Origin: Gammaproteobacteria bacterium
GTDB lineage: Bacteria > Pseudomonadota > Gammaproteobacteria > Steroidobacterales > Steroidobacteraceae
Length of the DNA stretch: 64,000 bases
NCBI GenBank assembly: GCA_027366635.1
Contig: DAHXNE010000077.1
Location: forward strand, 16,719-80,718
Direction: 5' to 3'
Shown: piece after piece, positions 17,874-27,586 of the stretch
Layout: each line of letters starts with the position of its first letter
How positions within the stretch are numbered: position 1 is the stretch's first letter
Notes under the pieces: model-generated
What the model saw: the letters and a program-made list of their open reading frames with translations, nothing else
The model's database searches: none
Told to the model about the DNA's origin: nothing
Position numbers and translations under genes: made by a program

Positions 17874-18241
17874 AACAGCTCCGGGCCGCTCGCACCGGCC
17901 GGCAGCCGCTCGGGCACAGCCGGCCAATCCCGTGGCTCACCCGGGGGGGGCGCCTCACCGGTGGCGCTGACGAGCAGAGCGCGCACCTGGGTCAACTGCT
18001 GGGTCATACGGTCGTGAAATTGCAGGCTCTCGATGCAGGTGGCCAGTTCCGGGGCCAAAGCCGGCGCCGGGGCGGCCGCTGCGATGCGCGCGATCGCCCG
18101 GCCGAGCGACTCGATCGGCGCGAGCGAATCCTGGATCGCCAACTCGATGAGCGCGGCCGCCGTGATCAGCGTCTGCGTGAGCGCTGCTGCGCCGGTCGCG
18201 CTCGTGGTGGGCGGGGGATTCGTCGGTGTCGGTATCGTCAT
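17870..18241 (-). CDS. Small helical protein of unknown function in the chemotaxis operon
   Basis: The 123-aa protein is not one I recognise. After a Pro/Thr-rich N-terminus, residues 20-95 should form helices (LIELAIQDSLAPIESLGRAI; LATCIESLQFHDRMTQQLTQ). The LQFHDRMTQQLTQV segment resembles the LQFQD-type helix seen in CheZ and in some short chemoreceptor-like proteins, which suggests a chemotaxis-array or phosphatase-like role; that is inference only. A Pro-rich tail ends the protein. Its stop overlaps the TTG start of cheR. Confidence 0.65.
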   Translation of the reverse strand: MTIPTPTNPPPTTSATGAAALTQTLITAAALIELAIQDSLAPIESLGRAIARIAAAAPAPALAPELATCIESLQFHDRMTQQLTQVRALLVSATGEAPPPGEPRDWPAVPERLPAGASGPELF

Positions 18242-18297
18242 GTCGGGTCCGCGTGGCGGCCATGCCTTGCCGGCGCATACGGCACGGCCAGCGGGAC

Positions 18298-18633
18298 TCA
18301 GCTGTGCTTGGACTTGAAGAGCCTCACCTGGCGATTGAATTCAGCGGCGATCTGCCGCAGCTCGCTCAGCGCCCGATTGTGCAGGCTGACCTGATGGCTC
18401 GGACTCAGCCGGTTCTGGCGAACCTCGAAGTGCAGGCACTTCATATAGGTCTGGACATCGCGGTTGAACTCCTTGATGGTCTGCATCGCCGTGAGCATCT
18501 GTTGCTCGCTGGCCGTCGCACCGTCGGGAATCTTGCTCGGCGCGGACGGCAGCCGGCAGTCGGCCAAGGCCGCCGGTCCGACGAGCACGCCGGCGAGCGC
18601 TGCGGCCAGCAGGACTTTGGAGAAGGGTTTCAT
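18298..18633 (-). CDS. Small secreted protein of unknown function
   Basis: The 111-aa product starts at 18633 with a clear Sec signal peptide (MKPFSKVLLAAALAGVLVGP, cut near AALA). The mature part of about 85 residues is helical, with two cysteines (ADCRLP and YMKCLHFEVR) that could form a disulfide and a basic C-terminus. No domain is recognised. It sits between the cheY-like gene and the cheR-proximal small gene. A periplasmic protein inside a cytoplasmic signalling operon is unusual. Confidence 0.65.
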   Translation of the reverse strand: MKPFSKVLLAAALAGVLVGPAALADCRLPSAPSKIPDGATASEQQMLTAMQTIKEFNRDVQTYMKCLHFEVRQNRLSPSHQVSLHNRALSELRQIAAEFNRQVRLFKSKHS

Positions 18634-18676
18634 CACCAGACCTCGTTGCAAGCGTAATGAGGGAAACGACGGAAAC

Positions 18677-19039
18677 TCAGCTGAGCACCTTGGCGACCGT
18701 GGCGAGCAAGCGGTCCGGATTGAAGGGCTTGACCAACCAGCCGGTGGCGCCCGCCGCCTTCCCCTGCTGCTTGCACTCGAACGTTGCCTCGGTGGTGAGC
18801 ATGAGCAGGGGGGTGTGGTGGTAATTGCTGCGGGCGCGTAGCTCGCGCATCAGAGTGATGCCGTCCATCTTCGGCATGTTGACGTCGGTGATGACCAGGT
18901 CGAATCGCTCGCGCTCGGCGATCCGCAGAGCCTCGACGCCGTCGGCCGCCTGCTGCACGTGGTGCCCGGCACTGCTCAGCGTGATGCCGACCATCTGCCG
19001 CATCGCCGCCGAGTCGTCTACCGCGAGTATCCGTGCCAT
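18677..19039 (-). CDS. CheY-like single-domain response regulator, copy near the chemoreceptors
   Basis: The 120-aa receiver domain has the acidic pair D8-D9, phospho-acceptor D52 (LVITDVNMPKMDG), T82 and K104 (WLVKPF). There is no output domain. It differs clearly from the canonical CheY at 30.8 kb; position 101 is Trp where CheY has Tyr or Phe. It lies directly after two chemoreceptor genes and before cheR-cheD-cheB. It may be a second CheY that competes for phosphate or acts on another target. Confidence 0.9.
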   Translation of the reverse strand: MARILAVDDSAAMRQMVGITLSSAGHHVQQAADGVEALRIAERERFDLVITDVNMPKMDGITLMRELRARSNYHHTPLLMLTTEATFECKQQGKAAGATGWLVKPFNPDRLLATVAKVLS

Positions 19040-19077
19040 CGGCCGGCTCCACAGGTTGAATCAGTGAGTTGCATCGG

Positions 19078-21747
19078 TCAGAACTCCTGCCATTCGGAGT
19101 CTTCCTCGACGGGAAGTGCGGGACCGCGACCGACCGCGGCGGCGCGCGCCGCCGTGTCCGCGGCCGGCGGCGCAGCGCCCGGGCGTTGGCCGCCGGTCCA
19201 CGGCCGCCCGGCGCGCCTACGTTCCGGGCGCGCGGCCGCGGCGGCCGGCTCCGGCCGCCGGGCCGGCGTGATTGCGCCGGCCGCGCCGGCCAACGCGGCG
19301 TCGCTGACGCCGACGTCGAAGCGCGCCAACATATCGTTGAGCCCGCGAACCTGCTCGACCATCGATTGGGATGCCGCCGTGGCCTGCTCGACCAGCGCCG
19401 CATTCTGTTGCGTCAGCTCGTCCATCTGCATCACCGCGCGGTTGACCTGCTCGATGCCCAAGGATTGTTCGCGGGAAGCCGCGGCGATCTCCGCGACGAT
19501 ATCCGAGACTTTCTTGACGGCCGCGACGATCTTCTCGAGCGTCTGCCCGGATTGCGTGACCAGGACCGAGCCATCATCGACTTTGCGTACCGAGTCCTGG
19601 ATCAGCGTCTTGATCTCCTTGGCCGCGGTGGCCGAGCGGCCGGCCAGATTGCGCACTTCGCTGGCGACGACCGCGAAGCCCCGGCCCTGCTCGCCGGCGC
19701 GGGCCGCTTCGACCGCCGCGTTCAGCGCCAGCAGATTCGTCTGAAAGGCGATCTCGTCGATCACGCCGATGATGTCGGCGATCCGCTTCGAGGCCGCGTT
19801 GATGCCGCTCATCGCGGCCACGGCCTGGCTGACCACGATGCCGCCCTGCTCGGCCCGATCACGCGCCGCGACGGCCAGTTGGTTGGCCTGTGCGGCGTTG
19901 TCGGCATTCTGCTTGACCGTCGTGGTCATCTGTTCCATCGATGAGGCGGTCTCCTCGAGTGATGAGGACTGTTCCTCGGTGCGCTGCGACAGGTTGGCGC
20001 TGCCGGCGGAAATCTCGTCGGCGCCGCGGTGCACATCGAGCGCCACCTGCTTCACCCGCGCCACGACCTCGGCCGTGGTGTCGGCGAGCCGATTGAGGCC
20101 GGCGCTGGTGGCCGCAAAGAAACCGCTCTTGCCGGCCAGATCGATGCGTTTGTCGAGCTGACCGGCGACCACCGCGGCGAGCATGTGCTGCATGTCCTGC
20201 TCTACGGCCACTTCCTCGGTCCGGTCGAACCATTCCGTGACCGTGCCGATGCGCTCGCCCCGCGCACCGGTCACGGGATTGAGCGTCACCGCGAAGGTGT
20301 GACCGCCGAGGGTGAAGGTGGCGCGCAGCGTCTGCGTCAGCCCCTTGAGCACGCCACGCTGGTGGGACGGATCCCGATGGAATTGCTCGATGCTCGTGCC
20401 GCGCACGGTCGCGACGCTGAATGCCGGAAGATCCTTGCGAATTGCGGCCTCGGCATTGCCCAGCACCTTCTCCAGGGCGGGGTTGAGGTAGGTAACACGG
20501 TCGTCGCTGTCGGCCACCATGACGCCCGCCGAGACGCTGTCGAGGGCCTGGCGGATCCGGGCGTTTTCCGCCGCGACCAGCCGCTCCTGCTCGATCTGAG
20601 CGCGCAGCTTGCTCTGCATGTCATCCAGCGCGCGCAGTACCTGATTCGGTTCGTCCGTGCCGGTGACCTCGATCCGGCTGTCGTATCGACCCGCGGCGAT
20701 GCGCTCGAATACGGTAATGGCCTTGCCGATCAGGGCCGCGAGCCGCGCGGCAATCATCCAGGAGAGGGCCAGGGCGACGGCCAGGGCAAGCAGAGTGATG
20801 CCGACGCTGACCGCGCGCGAGGCGGTGAGTTCGCTCAGCCGATTCTGTACGGAGCCGTCCATCGCCGTATAACTGACATCGAGCAGGCGCCGCAGGCTGG
20901 CCGAGACGGTCCGCGCATCGTCAAATAGTTGCGCCGAGGTTATCGTTATTTTATGCGCCCGCAGGATGCGCCGCCCGATGACGCCGTAAGAGGCGTTGAA
21001 CGATGCCAGCGCCGCTGTGAGTAGCGGCTGGATCCGGCGCCGCGCGCTGCCCGAGGCGCCGTTCAGATCACGCTCCGCGCGCCGGAAATCGCCGAGTGCC
21101 TGCCGATGGTAGATCTGCAGCGCGCGCTGGTCGCCGCCGCCGAGGTAGCCTTTGATGGCGGCGCTGGTCGCATACCACTGCACCTCGCCAGTGGCGATCA
21201 ACGCGCCCGGCACGTCGCGCGTGGCGAGCTGGATCAGCGCCGCGGTGCGCGGCGAGGGATCGACGTTCAGCGCCGAGCGGGCCACCACCAGATGTTCCAG
21301 GCTGACGATGTGTTGGATCAGAATGTCGTGCTCGCGGACGGCCTGATCGGCGCTCAGCTTCGCGCCAGCGCTGGTCAGGGCCGCCCATTCATTCTCGATC
21401 GCATGCCAGCGGGCGGTGGCGCCGAGCCCGTTCCCGATTAGCGAATTGATGGCGTTCACGCGCCCGATCAGCGTTCGCATGCGCGCCTGCGAGGCCGCGA
21501 CGTCGGCGGCGCGGTTGCGATCGCCGGTGAGCAGCGCGAAGACCTGGCTGCGATGGTTGGATACCTCGGCGAGCACCGCGCCGAGTCGATGCGTGTAGCG
21601 CGCCGCCTGCAGCTCGTTGCGCGCGTGGCGCACCTGGAGATTGGCGGAGTGCAGATAAAACATGCCGAGCAGCAGCGTCGGGGCGGCCATCGCCAGCACC
21701 AGCAGCAGCAGCTTTTGCCACAGTTTCAGGCGGTTCAACAGCTGCAT
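19078..21747 (-). CDS. Methyl-accepting chemotaxis protein with PAS domain and CheR/CheB tether
   Basis: The 889-aa chemoreceptor has an N-terminal membrane anchor (residues 12-30), a large periplasmic domain to about 310, a second membrane segment ([20 protein letters not shown]), HAMP, a PAS domain (about 400-515; [20 protein letters not shown]), a second HAMP-like stretch, and the signalling domain with the conserved tip [20 protein letters not shown]. The last five residues, EWQEF, fit the xWxxF pentapeptide to which CheR and CheB tether in receptors such as Tar. The start is at [10 protein letters not shown] after MQ. It is a paralogue of the next receptor upstream, 46 bp away. Confidence 0.93.
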   Translation of the reverse strand: MQLLNRLKLWQKLLLLVLAMAAPTLLLGMFYLHSANLQVRHARNELQAARYTHRLGAVLAEVSNHRSQVFALLTGDRNRAADVAASQARMRTLIGRVNAINSLIGNGLGATARWHAIENEWAALTSAGAKLSADQAVREHDILIQHIVSLEHLVVARSALNVDPSPRTAALIQLATRDVPGALIATGEVQWYATSAAIKGYLGGGDQRALQIYHRQALGDFRRAERDLNGASGSARRRIQPLLTAALASFNASYGVIGRRILRAHKITITSAQLFDDARTVSASLRRLLDVSYTAMDGSVQNRLSELTASRAVSVGITLLALAVALALSWMIAARLAALIGKAITVFERIAAGRYDSRIEVTGTDEPNQVLRALDDMQSKLRAQIEQERLVAAENARIRQALDSVSAGVMVADSDDRVTYLNPALEKVLGNAEAAIRKDLPAFSVATVRGTSIEQFHRDPSHQRGVLKGLTQTLRATFTLGGHTFAVTLNPVTGARGERIGTVTEWFDRTEEVAVEQDMQHMLAAVVAGQLDKRIDLAGKSGFFAATSAGLNRLADTTAEVVARVKQVALDVHRGADEISAGSANLSQRTEEQSSSLEETASSMEQMTTTVKQNADNAAQANQLAVAARDRAEQGGIVVSQAVAAMSGINAASKRIADIIGVIDEIAFQTNLLALNAAVEAARAGEQGRGFAVVASEVRNLAGRSATAAKEIKTLIQDSVRKVDDGSVLVTQSGQTLEKIVAAVKKVSDIVAEIAAASREQSLGIEQVNRAVMQMDELTQQNAALVEQATAASQSMVEQVRGLNDMLARFDVGVSDAALAGAAGAITPARRPEPAAAAARPERRRAGRPWTGGQRPGAAPPAADTAARAAAVGRGPALPVEEDSEWQEF

Positions 21748-21793
21748 GGCGCGCGGTCCTGGTGGTGATTCATGGGGCAGCCCCGGTCCGGTT

Positions 21794-24325
21794 TCAGCGG
21801 CCGTCGCCGGCCGCGGCGGCGAGCCGTGGCGGCTCGTCCGCGGCGAGTTCGCTCGCGCCGCTCGGCGCGGCCGACGCGCCGGCGCCGACCTGGAAGCGTC
21901 CCAGCGTGTCGTTCAGATCGCGCACCTGAGCGCTCATCACCCGCGAGGCGGAGATCGTTTCTTGCACCAGCGCGGCGTTCTGCTGGGTGATCTGATCCAT
22001 CTGCAGGACCGCGCGATTGACCTGCTCGATGCCGGCGGACTGCTCGCGCGAGGCGGAGGCGATCTCCGCGACGATGACCGAGACCGTCTTGACCGAAGCG
22101 ACGATCTCGCCGAGCGTCTGGCCCGATTGGCCGACCAGACGCGAGCCGTCGGCCACCTTCGCGACGCTGTCCTGGATCAGACTCTTGATTTCCTTGGCCG
22201 CGCTCGCCGAGCGGCCGGCGAGATTGCGGACCTCGCTCGCCACGACCGCGAAGCCGCGGCCCTGCTCGCCGGCGCGGGCCGCCTCGACCGCGGCGTTCAG
22301 CGCCAGCAGATTGGTCTGAAAGGCGATTGCGTCGATCACCCCGATGATGTCGGCGATTTTCCGGGCCGACGCATCGATGCCGGTCACCGCCTGGACGGCG
22401 TTGTCGAGCACCGTCACGCCCTGCTCGGCCTGGGTGCGGGCGGCGAGGGCGAGTTGTTTGGCCTGCGCGGCGCTGTCGGCGTTCTGCTTGACGGTGGTGG
22501 TCATTTGTTCCATCGACGAGGCCGTTTCCTCCAGGGAGGAGGCCTGCTCCTCGGTGCGGGCCGACAGATTGGAGTTGCCCAGGGTGATTTCCTCGGCGCC
22601 GAGGCCGATCTCCACTGCCGCGCTCTTCACCCGCGCGACCACCTCGGCGAGATTGTCGGCCAGACGGTTGACCCCGGTGCCGAGCGCGGCGAAGAAGCCT
22701 CGCTTGCCGCCGAGGCGGATGCGGCGCGTCAGATCGTCGCCGGTGACGGCCGTCAGCACCGCCTGCATCTCCTGCTCGACGGCCACCTCCTCAGTGCGCT
22801 CCTTCCACTCCATCACTGTGCCGATCCGCTCGCCGGCCCGGTCGAGCACCGGGTTGGTGGTGACCCGGAAATGCAACCCGCCGAAGCTGCGCTCCTCGAT
22901 GCGCTCGCTGCGCAGCGCATCGAGGGCACGGCGCTCCTCGGCGGGTGAGAGCGCCAGAGAGTCCATGGTCGCACCGCGCAGCAGCGCGGCGTCGAAGCCG
23001 GGCAGCACGGTGCGCAAAGCCTCGGCGTGGCCGGCGAAACCTGACTGTGCCGCTTCGTTCAGATAGACGATCCGATGCTCGGCGTCGGCCAGCAGTACGC
23101 CCGTGGAGGTCTTGTCAAGGGCTTGGCGAATCCGGGAGTTCTGCGCGGCGATCAGTCGTTCGTTCTCGAGCTGCGTGCGCAGCTGAGACTGCATGGCCTG
23201 TAGAGCCCGCAGCACGTGGCCGAGCTCATCGGCGCGCCGCGCGTCGATGTCGCTGTCGTAGTGACCGGCGGCGATGCGCTCGAATACCGCGCTCACACGC
23301 CGCAGAGGGCTGGTGAGGGAATACTCGGTCGTCCAGGTGAGGGCGTGGATCAGCACGATGGCGAGCAGTACGAGCGCGAGGTTGATGTCGCGGTCGGTGC
23401 TCAGGGCGACGATGTGGGCGCTGAGCGCGTGGGCCGCGGCCGCGCCGCTCGCCTCGAGCAGCCGCGCCAGCGCGCGGCGCTCGGCCGTTCCGTCCGCGTA
23501 GATCGCGGCCGTCGAGATCTTGAGACTCTTGGCGGCGAGGATCCGGCGGGCCACGCTGCGGTGGAACTGGCCGGCCTCGGCGATGGCGGCGCGCAGCGCG
23601 CCGCTCAGCGCTCCACGCTCACGCGCCGGCACTTGCTCTAGGGCAGCCTTGATGGCGCTGAAATCCCCGGCCAGTCTGGCGCCGGCGATCGCGATGCCGG
23701 TGCGGTCGCCGCCGCCGAGGTAGCCCTTGGCCGCAGCGTCGAGCGCGTAGCGGCGCAGGTCCGCCGCGGCGCTGATGGCCGCCGGTACATACTCGGAGCC
23801 GATTTCCATGAGGCTGCGAGTCTGTTGGTTCGGATCGGAGGCGACGCGCGAGCCGGCAGCGACTGCAGCGGCGAGGCGCCTGAGCCGCGCGAGCAGCCTT
23901 TGGTGGGCGCCGGCGACCCGTGCCGGCGAGGTCTCGGGGGCGGCGGCCAGTGTGCGCCAGTGGGCGGCGGTCGCTGCAAAATCCTGACGCACGCCGAAAC
24001 GTTCACCGAGCTTGGCATCTATCCGCTGCAGGCGTGTGAGTGCCGCGTCGGTCCGATCGGTGGCAATGCGCACGGCTGGAGCGCTCGCGGCGTCGCCGCT
24101 GGCGAGCTCGTAGGCGCGCTGCTCATGAACGGCGACGTCCGCATAGACGGTGCCGAGGGCACGTAGATACTCGCTGCCGGCGAGCTCGGCGCGCGCCTGA
24201 CTCAGGGCGTCCCCTGAGGAGCGCAGGTAGAAGAAGCCGACCAGGGCGGCAGGCAGACTCATCGCCGCCATCAACAGGACGAGTTTCTGCCACAGTCGCA
24301 GTTTGTCGAGGATGAGAAGCCGCAT
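21794..24325 (-). CDS. Methyl-accepting chemotaxis protein, paralogue without tether
   Basis: The 843-aa receptor has the same architecture as the neighbour at 19.1-21.7 kb: membrane anchor ([20 protein letters not shown]), periplasmic domain of about 280 residues, second membrane segment ([15 protein letters not shown]), HAMP, PAS ([20 protein letters not shown]), and signalling tip ([20 protein letters not shown]). It ends AAAGDGR and so has no C-terminal pentapeptide. I start it at 24325, where homology with the paralogue begins and where the start codon overlaps the stop of a 54-codon ORF (TGATG). Confidence 0.92.
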   Translation of the reverse strand: MRLLILDKLRLWQKLVLLMAAMSLPAALVGFFYLRSSGDALSQARAELAGSEYLRALGTVYADVAVHEQRAYELASGDAASAPAVRIATDRTDAALTRLQRIDAKLGERFGVRQDFAATAAHWRTLAAAPETSPARVAGAHQRLLARLRRLAAAVAAGSRVASDPNQQTRSLMEIGSEYVPAAISAAADLRRYALDAAAKGYLGGGDRTGIAIAGARLAGDFSAIKAALEQVPARERGALSGALRAAIAEAGQFHRSVARRILAAKSLKISTAAIYADGTAERRALARLLEASGAAAAHALSAHIVALSTDRDINLALVLLAIVLIHALTWTTEYSLTSPLRRVSAVFERIAAGHYDSDIDARRADELGHVLRALQAMQSQLRTQLENERLIAAQNSRIRQALDKTSTGVLLADAEHRIVYLNEAAQSGFAGHAEALRTVLPGFDAALLRGATMDSLALSPAEERRALDALRSERIEERSFGGLHFRVTTNPVLDRAGERIGTVMEWKERTEEVAVEQEMQAVLTAVTGDDLTRRIRLGGKRGFFAALGTGVNRLADNLAEVVARVKSAAVEIGLGAEEITLGNSNLSARTEEQASSLEETASSMEQMTTTVKQNADSAAQAKQLALAARTQAEQGVTVLDNAVQAVTGIDASARKIADIIGVIDAIAFQTNLLALNAAVEAARAGEQGRGFAVVASEVRNLAGRSASAAKEIKSLIQDSVAKVADGSRLVGQSGQTLGEIVASVKTVSVIVAEIASASREQSAGIEQVNRAVLQMDQITQQNAALVQETISASRVMSAQVRDLNDTLGRFQVGAGASAAPSGASELAADEPPRLAAAAGDGR

Positions 24326-24489
24326 CAGATCATGCTCCAGTGGCCCGGCGGCAGCGCTGCGGCGAACAGCCACAGCGCCAAGGCTGCGACGATTGCGGCC
24401 CGCAGAGTGGCGCCTACGGCGCGGACCGGCGACGCCGCGAACTCGAGCGGCGCGCGGCCGGACCGGGGCAAATCATTCATACCGGGCAT
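24325..24489 (-). CDS. Putative 54-aa single-pass membrane peptide
   Basis: An ORF of 54 codons lies between cheW and the chemoreceptor gene. It has a GGAG ribosome binding site 6 nt before its ATG (24489), starts 12 bp after cheW and ends in a TGATG overlap with the receptor start. The product is short and basic at the N-terminus ([17 protein letters not shown]) and has one predicted membrane helix ([20 protein letters not shown]) before a short tail. No homologue is recognised. Strong SD and tight coupling on both sides suggest it is translated, at least to couple the receptor to cheW. Confidence 0.5.
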   Translation of the reverse strand: MPGMNDLPRSGRAPLEFAASPVRAVGATLRAAIVAALALWLFAAALPPGHWSMI

Positions 24490-24501
24490 GGCGGACTCCA
24501 T

Positions 24502-25098
24502 TCACGCCGCGTCGGCGGCCGGCGCGCCGCCGTCCGCCGGCTCCTCGCCCGCCACGCCGGTGGTGGCGCCCTGGTGCACGGCGCCCTGCGGTTCGCTCAC
24601 GGCGCCGGCCATCGCCGCCAGATCACGGCCGATCAAGCGGTCGATGTCGAGCAGTACGACCATGCGGTCGGTGATCGAGGCGAGTCCGAGGATGTAGTCG
24701 GTGGCGCCGCGCGCACCGAGCTCGGGGGCCGGCTTGATCTCGGCGCACCTCACGTCGATCACGTCGGAGACCCCGTCGACCACCACGCCGAGGTCGCGGT
24801 CGCCGGCCGGTGTGACCACGGACATCACGATGATGACCGTGATCGCGGTGTATTCGGCGCGCTCGAGCGCGAAACGCATGCGCAGATCGACGATCGGCAC
24901 GATCGAGCCGCGCAGGTTGAGTACACCGAGCACGTGAGCGGGGGCGTGCGGGATCTTGGTGACCGCGGACCAGCCGCGGATCTCCTGCACGCGCAAGATG
25001 TCGACGCCGTAGGCCTCGCCGCCGAGCACGAAGGTCAGCACCTGACGTGACGCGTCGTTGCCGGCTGCCTCCGGATCGCTGTTTACGCTTGTCGGCAT
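24502..25098 (-). CDS. cheW: Chemotaxis coupling protein CheW
   Basis: CheW links receptors to CheA. The 198-aa protein has the CheW fold at about residues 18-165 (LTFVLGGEAYGVDILRVQEI, VLGVLNLRGSIVPIVDLRMR, VVDGVSDVIDV, MVVLLDIDRLI). An Ala/Gly-rich tail of about 30 residues is an extension beyond the usual domain. It is 21 bp after cheA. Confidence 0.94.
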   Translation of the reverse strand: MPTSVNSDPEAAGNDASRQVLTFVLGGEAYGVDILRVQEIRGWSAVTKIPHAPAHVLGVLNLRGSIVPIVDLRMRFALERAEYTAITVIIVMSVVTPAGDRDLGVVVDGVSDVIDVRCAEIKPAPELGARGATDYILGLASITDRMVVLLDIDRLIGRDLAAMAGAVSEPQGAVHQGATTGVAGEEPADGGAPAADAA

Positions 25099-25119
25099 TG
25101 TCGTGGGTCCTCGCTCGGC

Positions 25120-27168
25120 TCAGGCCGCCACGCGCATCGAGGCGATGCGGATCAGGCCGGGGACATCCAGGATCAAGGCGACCGATCCGTCACCGAGGAT
25201 GGTGGCGCCCGATACCCCGTCGATGTGCCCGTAATTGGTTTGCAGTGACTTGATGACGACCTGTTGTTGTCCGAGCAGATCGTCGACGAACAGTCCGGCA
25301 CGCCGGCCATCGCCTTCCGCGACCACGACCAGCCCTTCGTGCAGCGCGCGCGTGCGCGGCGCGACGCCGAACAGCGCATGCAGGCGGATGATCGGCAGGT
25401 ATTCGCCGCGGAACGAGAACACCTCCGTCTGGCCGCTCAGACGGTTGATCTGCGCGGCTTTCAGCTGCAGCGATTCGACGATTGAGATCAGCGGCACGAT
25501 GTAGGTCTCGGTGCCCACCGCCACCGATTGGCCGTCGACGATGGCCAGCGTCAGGGGCAGGACGATGGTGAAGCACGAGCCGCGGCCGGGCTCGCTGGCG
25601 AGCTCGATCTTGCCGCCGAGTTCCTTGACATTGCGGCGCACCACGTCCATGCCGACGCCACGGCCGGACAGGTCGGTGGTCTTCTCCGCCGTGGAGAATC
25701 CGGGCAGAAAGATGAGCTCGTAGATCTGCGTATCGGAGAGAACGTCGTTCGGACCCACCAGGCCGCGGGCACGTGCCTTGGCGAGTATGCGCGCCTTGTC
25801 GAGTCCGCCGCCGTCGTCGCTGACCTGCACGGCGATGTTGCCGCCGCGATGGCTGGCGTCGAGGCGCACGCTGCCCGCGGCGCTCTTGCCGGCGGCGATG
25901 CGCCTGTCCGGCGGCTCGATGCCATGGTCGATGCAGTTGCGCACCAGGTGCACGAGCGGGTCGCCGATTTTCTCCAGCACCGTCTTGTCGAGCTCGGTCT
26001 GCTCGCCCGAGAGCCGCAACTCGATCTGCTTGCCGAGGCGATGCGCCAGATCGTGAACCATGCGGGGAAAGCGGCTGAAGACGAAGCTGATCGGCAACAT
26101 GCGCACGCGCATGACGCTTTCCTGCAGCTCGCGCATGTTGCGCTCGAGCTGGGCGAGCCCGGCGCGCAGCTGCTCGGCTTGCGGACCCTCGTAGCGCGCG
26201 CCGATCTGGCTGAGCATCGCCTGGGTGATCACCAGCTCCCCGACGGTGTTCATCAGCTCGTCGATCTTCTCGACGCTGACGCGAATCGAGCCGGAATCGC
26301 CCGGCCCGCCGAGCGCCGGTTCCGGCTTCGCGGCCGGCTCGCTGCCGGCCGTCGGGGTCGCGCCCGCGCGCGGCGCCGCGGCGGCGTGCGGCGCGGGTGC
26401 GGGGCTCGGTGCCGCAGTGGCGGGCTCGAGAGGCTCGGCCGGCGTGCGTTGGATGAGGAGTTCGCAGTCCCCCTCCGCCCAATCAAACACCTGGCGGATC
26501 TCCTGCTCGGAAATCCGGCCGATGACCTCGAGTACCCAGGCGAGATGGCAGTCCTGCGGCGCGATTTCCGTCAGCGGCGGCAGGCTCTGGGCGTCGATCT
26601 GCACGCGGATCTCGGCGAGCTCGCCGAGCTCGCGAAACAGGCGCAGCGGGTCGTTGCCGCGCGCGATCAATTCGCGGTGCGGGCGGAAGCGAACCTGCCA
26701 GCGCGGCGGCGCGTCGCTCGCGCCGAGCGGCAGCGGGGCGGCTTGCGGGGCGGCTTGCGGGGCGGCCGGCGGCGCGCTCTTGCGGGCAATGACCACCTCG
26801 AGATCGAACTGCAGGTCCGAGACCCGCTGCGCATCGATGGGTTGGGTGGCTTGCACGGCACGCAGCATCGCGCGCAGCACATCGACCGATTTCAACAGCA
26901 GGTCGCCGACCTCGGGGGTGACCGGCATCCTGCCGCCGCGCAGCTCATCGAGCAGCGTCTCGAGACTATGGGTGACGGAGGCGATCTCGTTGAAGCCGAA
27001 CGTCGCGCTGCCGCCTTTGATCGAATGGGCGACGCGGAAGATGGTGTTGATGAGCTCGGGCTCGGGCGCGCCGACGTCGAGTTTCAGCAGCGCCGCCTCC
27101 ATGGCATCGAGCGCCTCGAAGCTCTCTGCGAAGAAGGCGTCGTGGAACTGGGTCAGGTCCACGGTCAT
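25120..27168 (-). CDS. cheA: Chemotaxis histidine kinase CheA
   Basis: CheA phosphorylates CheY and CheB. The 682-aa protein has an Hpt domain (phospho-His48 in FRVAHSIKGGSATFGF), a second alpha/beta region at about 150-250, an Ala/Pro-rich linker, a dimerisation domain (IDELMNTVGELVITQAMLSQ), the ATPase with N box (HLVRNCIDHGIEPPDRR) and G boxes (VSDDGGGLD; GRGVGMDVVRRNV), and a CheW-like C-terminal domain. Its ATG overlaps the stop of the STAS gene (ATGA). Confidence 0.96.
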   Translation of the reverse strand: MTVDLTQFHDAFFAESFEALDAMEAALLKLDVGAPEPELINTIFRVAHSIKGGSATFGFNEIASVTHSLETLLDELRGGRMPVTPEVGDLLLKSVDVLRAMLRAVQATQPIDAQRVSDLQFDLEVVIARKSAPPAAPQAAPQAAPLPLGASDAPPRWQVRFRPHRELIARGNDPLRLFRELGELAEIRVQIDAQSLPPLTEIAPQDCHLAWVLEVIGRISEQEIRQVFDWAEGDCELLIQRTPAEPLEPATAAPSPAPAPHAAAAPRAGATPTAGSEPAAKPEPALGGPGDSGSIRVSVEKIDELMNTVGELVITQAMLSQIGARYEGPQAEQLRAGLAQLERNMRELQESVMRVRMLPISFVFSRFPRMVHDLAHRLGKQIELRLSGEQTELDKTVLEKIGDPLVHLVRNCIDHGIEPPDRRIAAGKSAAGSVRLDASHRGGNIAVQVSDDGGGLDKARILAKARARGLVGPNDVLSDTQIYELIFLPGFSTAEKTTDLSGRGVGMDVVRRNVKELGGKIELASEPGRGSCFTIVLPLTLAIVDGQSVAVGTETYIVPLISIVESLQLKAAQINRLSGQTEVFSFRGEYLPIIRLHALFGVAPRTRALHEGLVVVAEGDGRRAGLFVDDLLGQQQVVIKSLQTNYGHIDGVSGATILGDGSVALILDVPGLIRIASMRVAA

Positions 27169-27539
27169 CGTGGGGCACCGTCGAGCTCGAGCATCGAGCT
27201 CATGCCGAGCAGTTCGGCGGCCGCCGCCAACGCCGCCGACGGGGCTTGCCAGCGCACGGCCCGGCCGGCGAGGCGCCGGTCCCGAACGAACGCCGCGAGC
27301 AGCTGCAATGCAGCCGTGTCGACTCGCTGGACGGCGGCGGCGTCGAGGACCACCGGCTCAGGATGAGCGGCGAGCGCGCACAGCGCGTCTTTCAGCCGCT
27401 CGCCCTGCGCCAGGGTGCAACAGTCCCGCAGCATCAGTACATCACGCCGTGCGGAGCTGGCGCGGCCGCGCGCGCCAACGCGGCCCGAGCGACCGCGCGC
27501 GGGCTTATCGGCCGGTTTGGATCGAGTGCGGACTTTCAT
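27165..27539 (-). CDS. STAS-domain protein, possible anti-sigma-antagonist-like partner
   Basis: From the ATG at 27539 the product is 124 aa: a strongly basic N-terminus of about 35 residues (MKVRTRSKPADKPARGRSGR) and a STAS fold (RLKDALCALAAHPEPVVLDA, then AAVQRVDTAALQLLAAFVRD). STAS proteins often respond to phosphorylation at a Ser/Thr; the equivalent stretch here is RVDTAALQLL, with Thr. It ends in an ATGA overlap with cheA. A link to chemotaxis or motility switching is inferred from context. Confidence 0.75.
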   Translation of the reverse strand: MKVRTRSKPADKPARGRSGRVGARGRASSARRDVLMLRDCCTLAQGERLKDALCALAAHPEPVVLDAAAVQRVDTAALQLLAAFVRDRRLAGRAVRWQAPSAALAAAAELLGMSSMLELDGAPR

Positions 27540-27586
27540 AATCAGTGACGCTATCGGCGGGGGATCGACGTCCTTGAGCGGTGGAA

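Noticed and set aside
25528..27366. Plus-strand ORF of 612 codons opposite cheA
   Set aside because: Antisense shadow of cheA with no recognisable domain.
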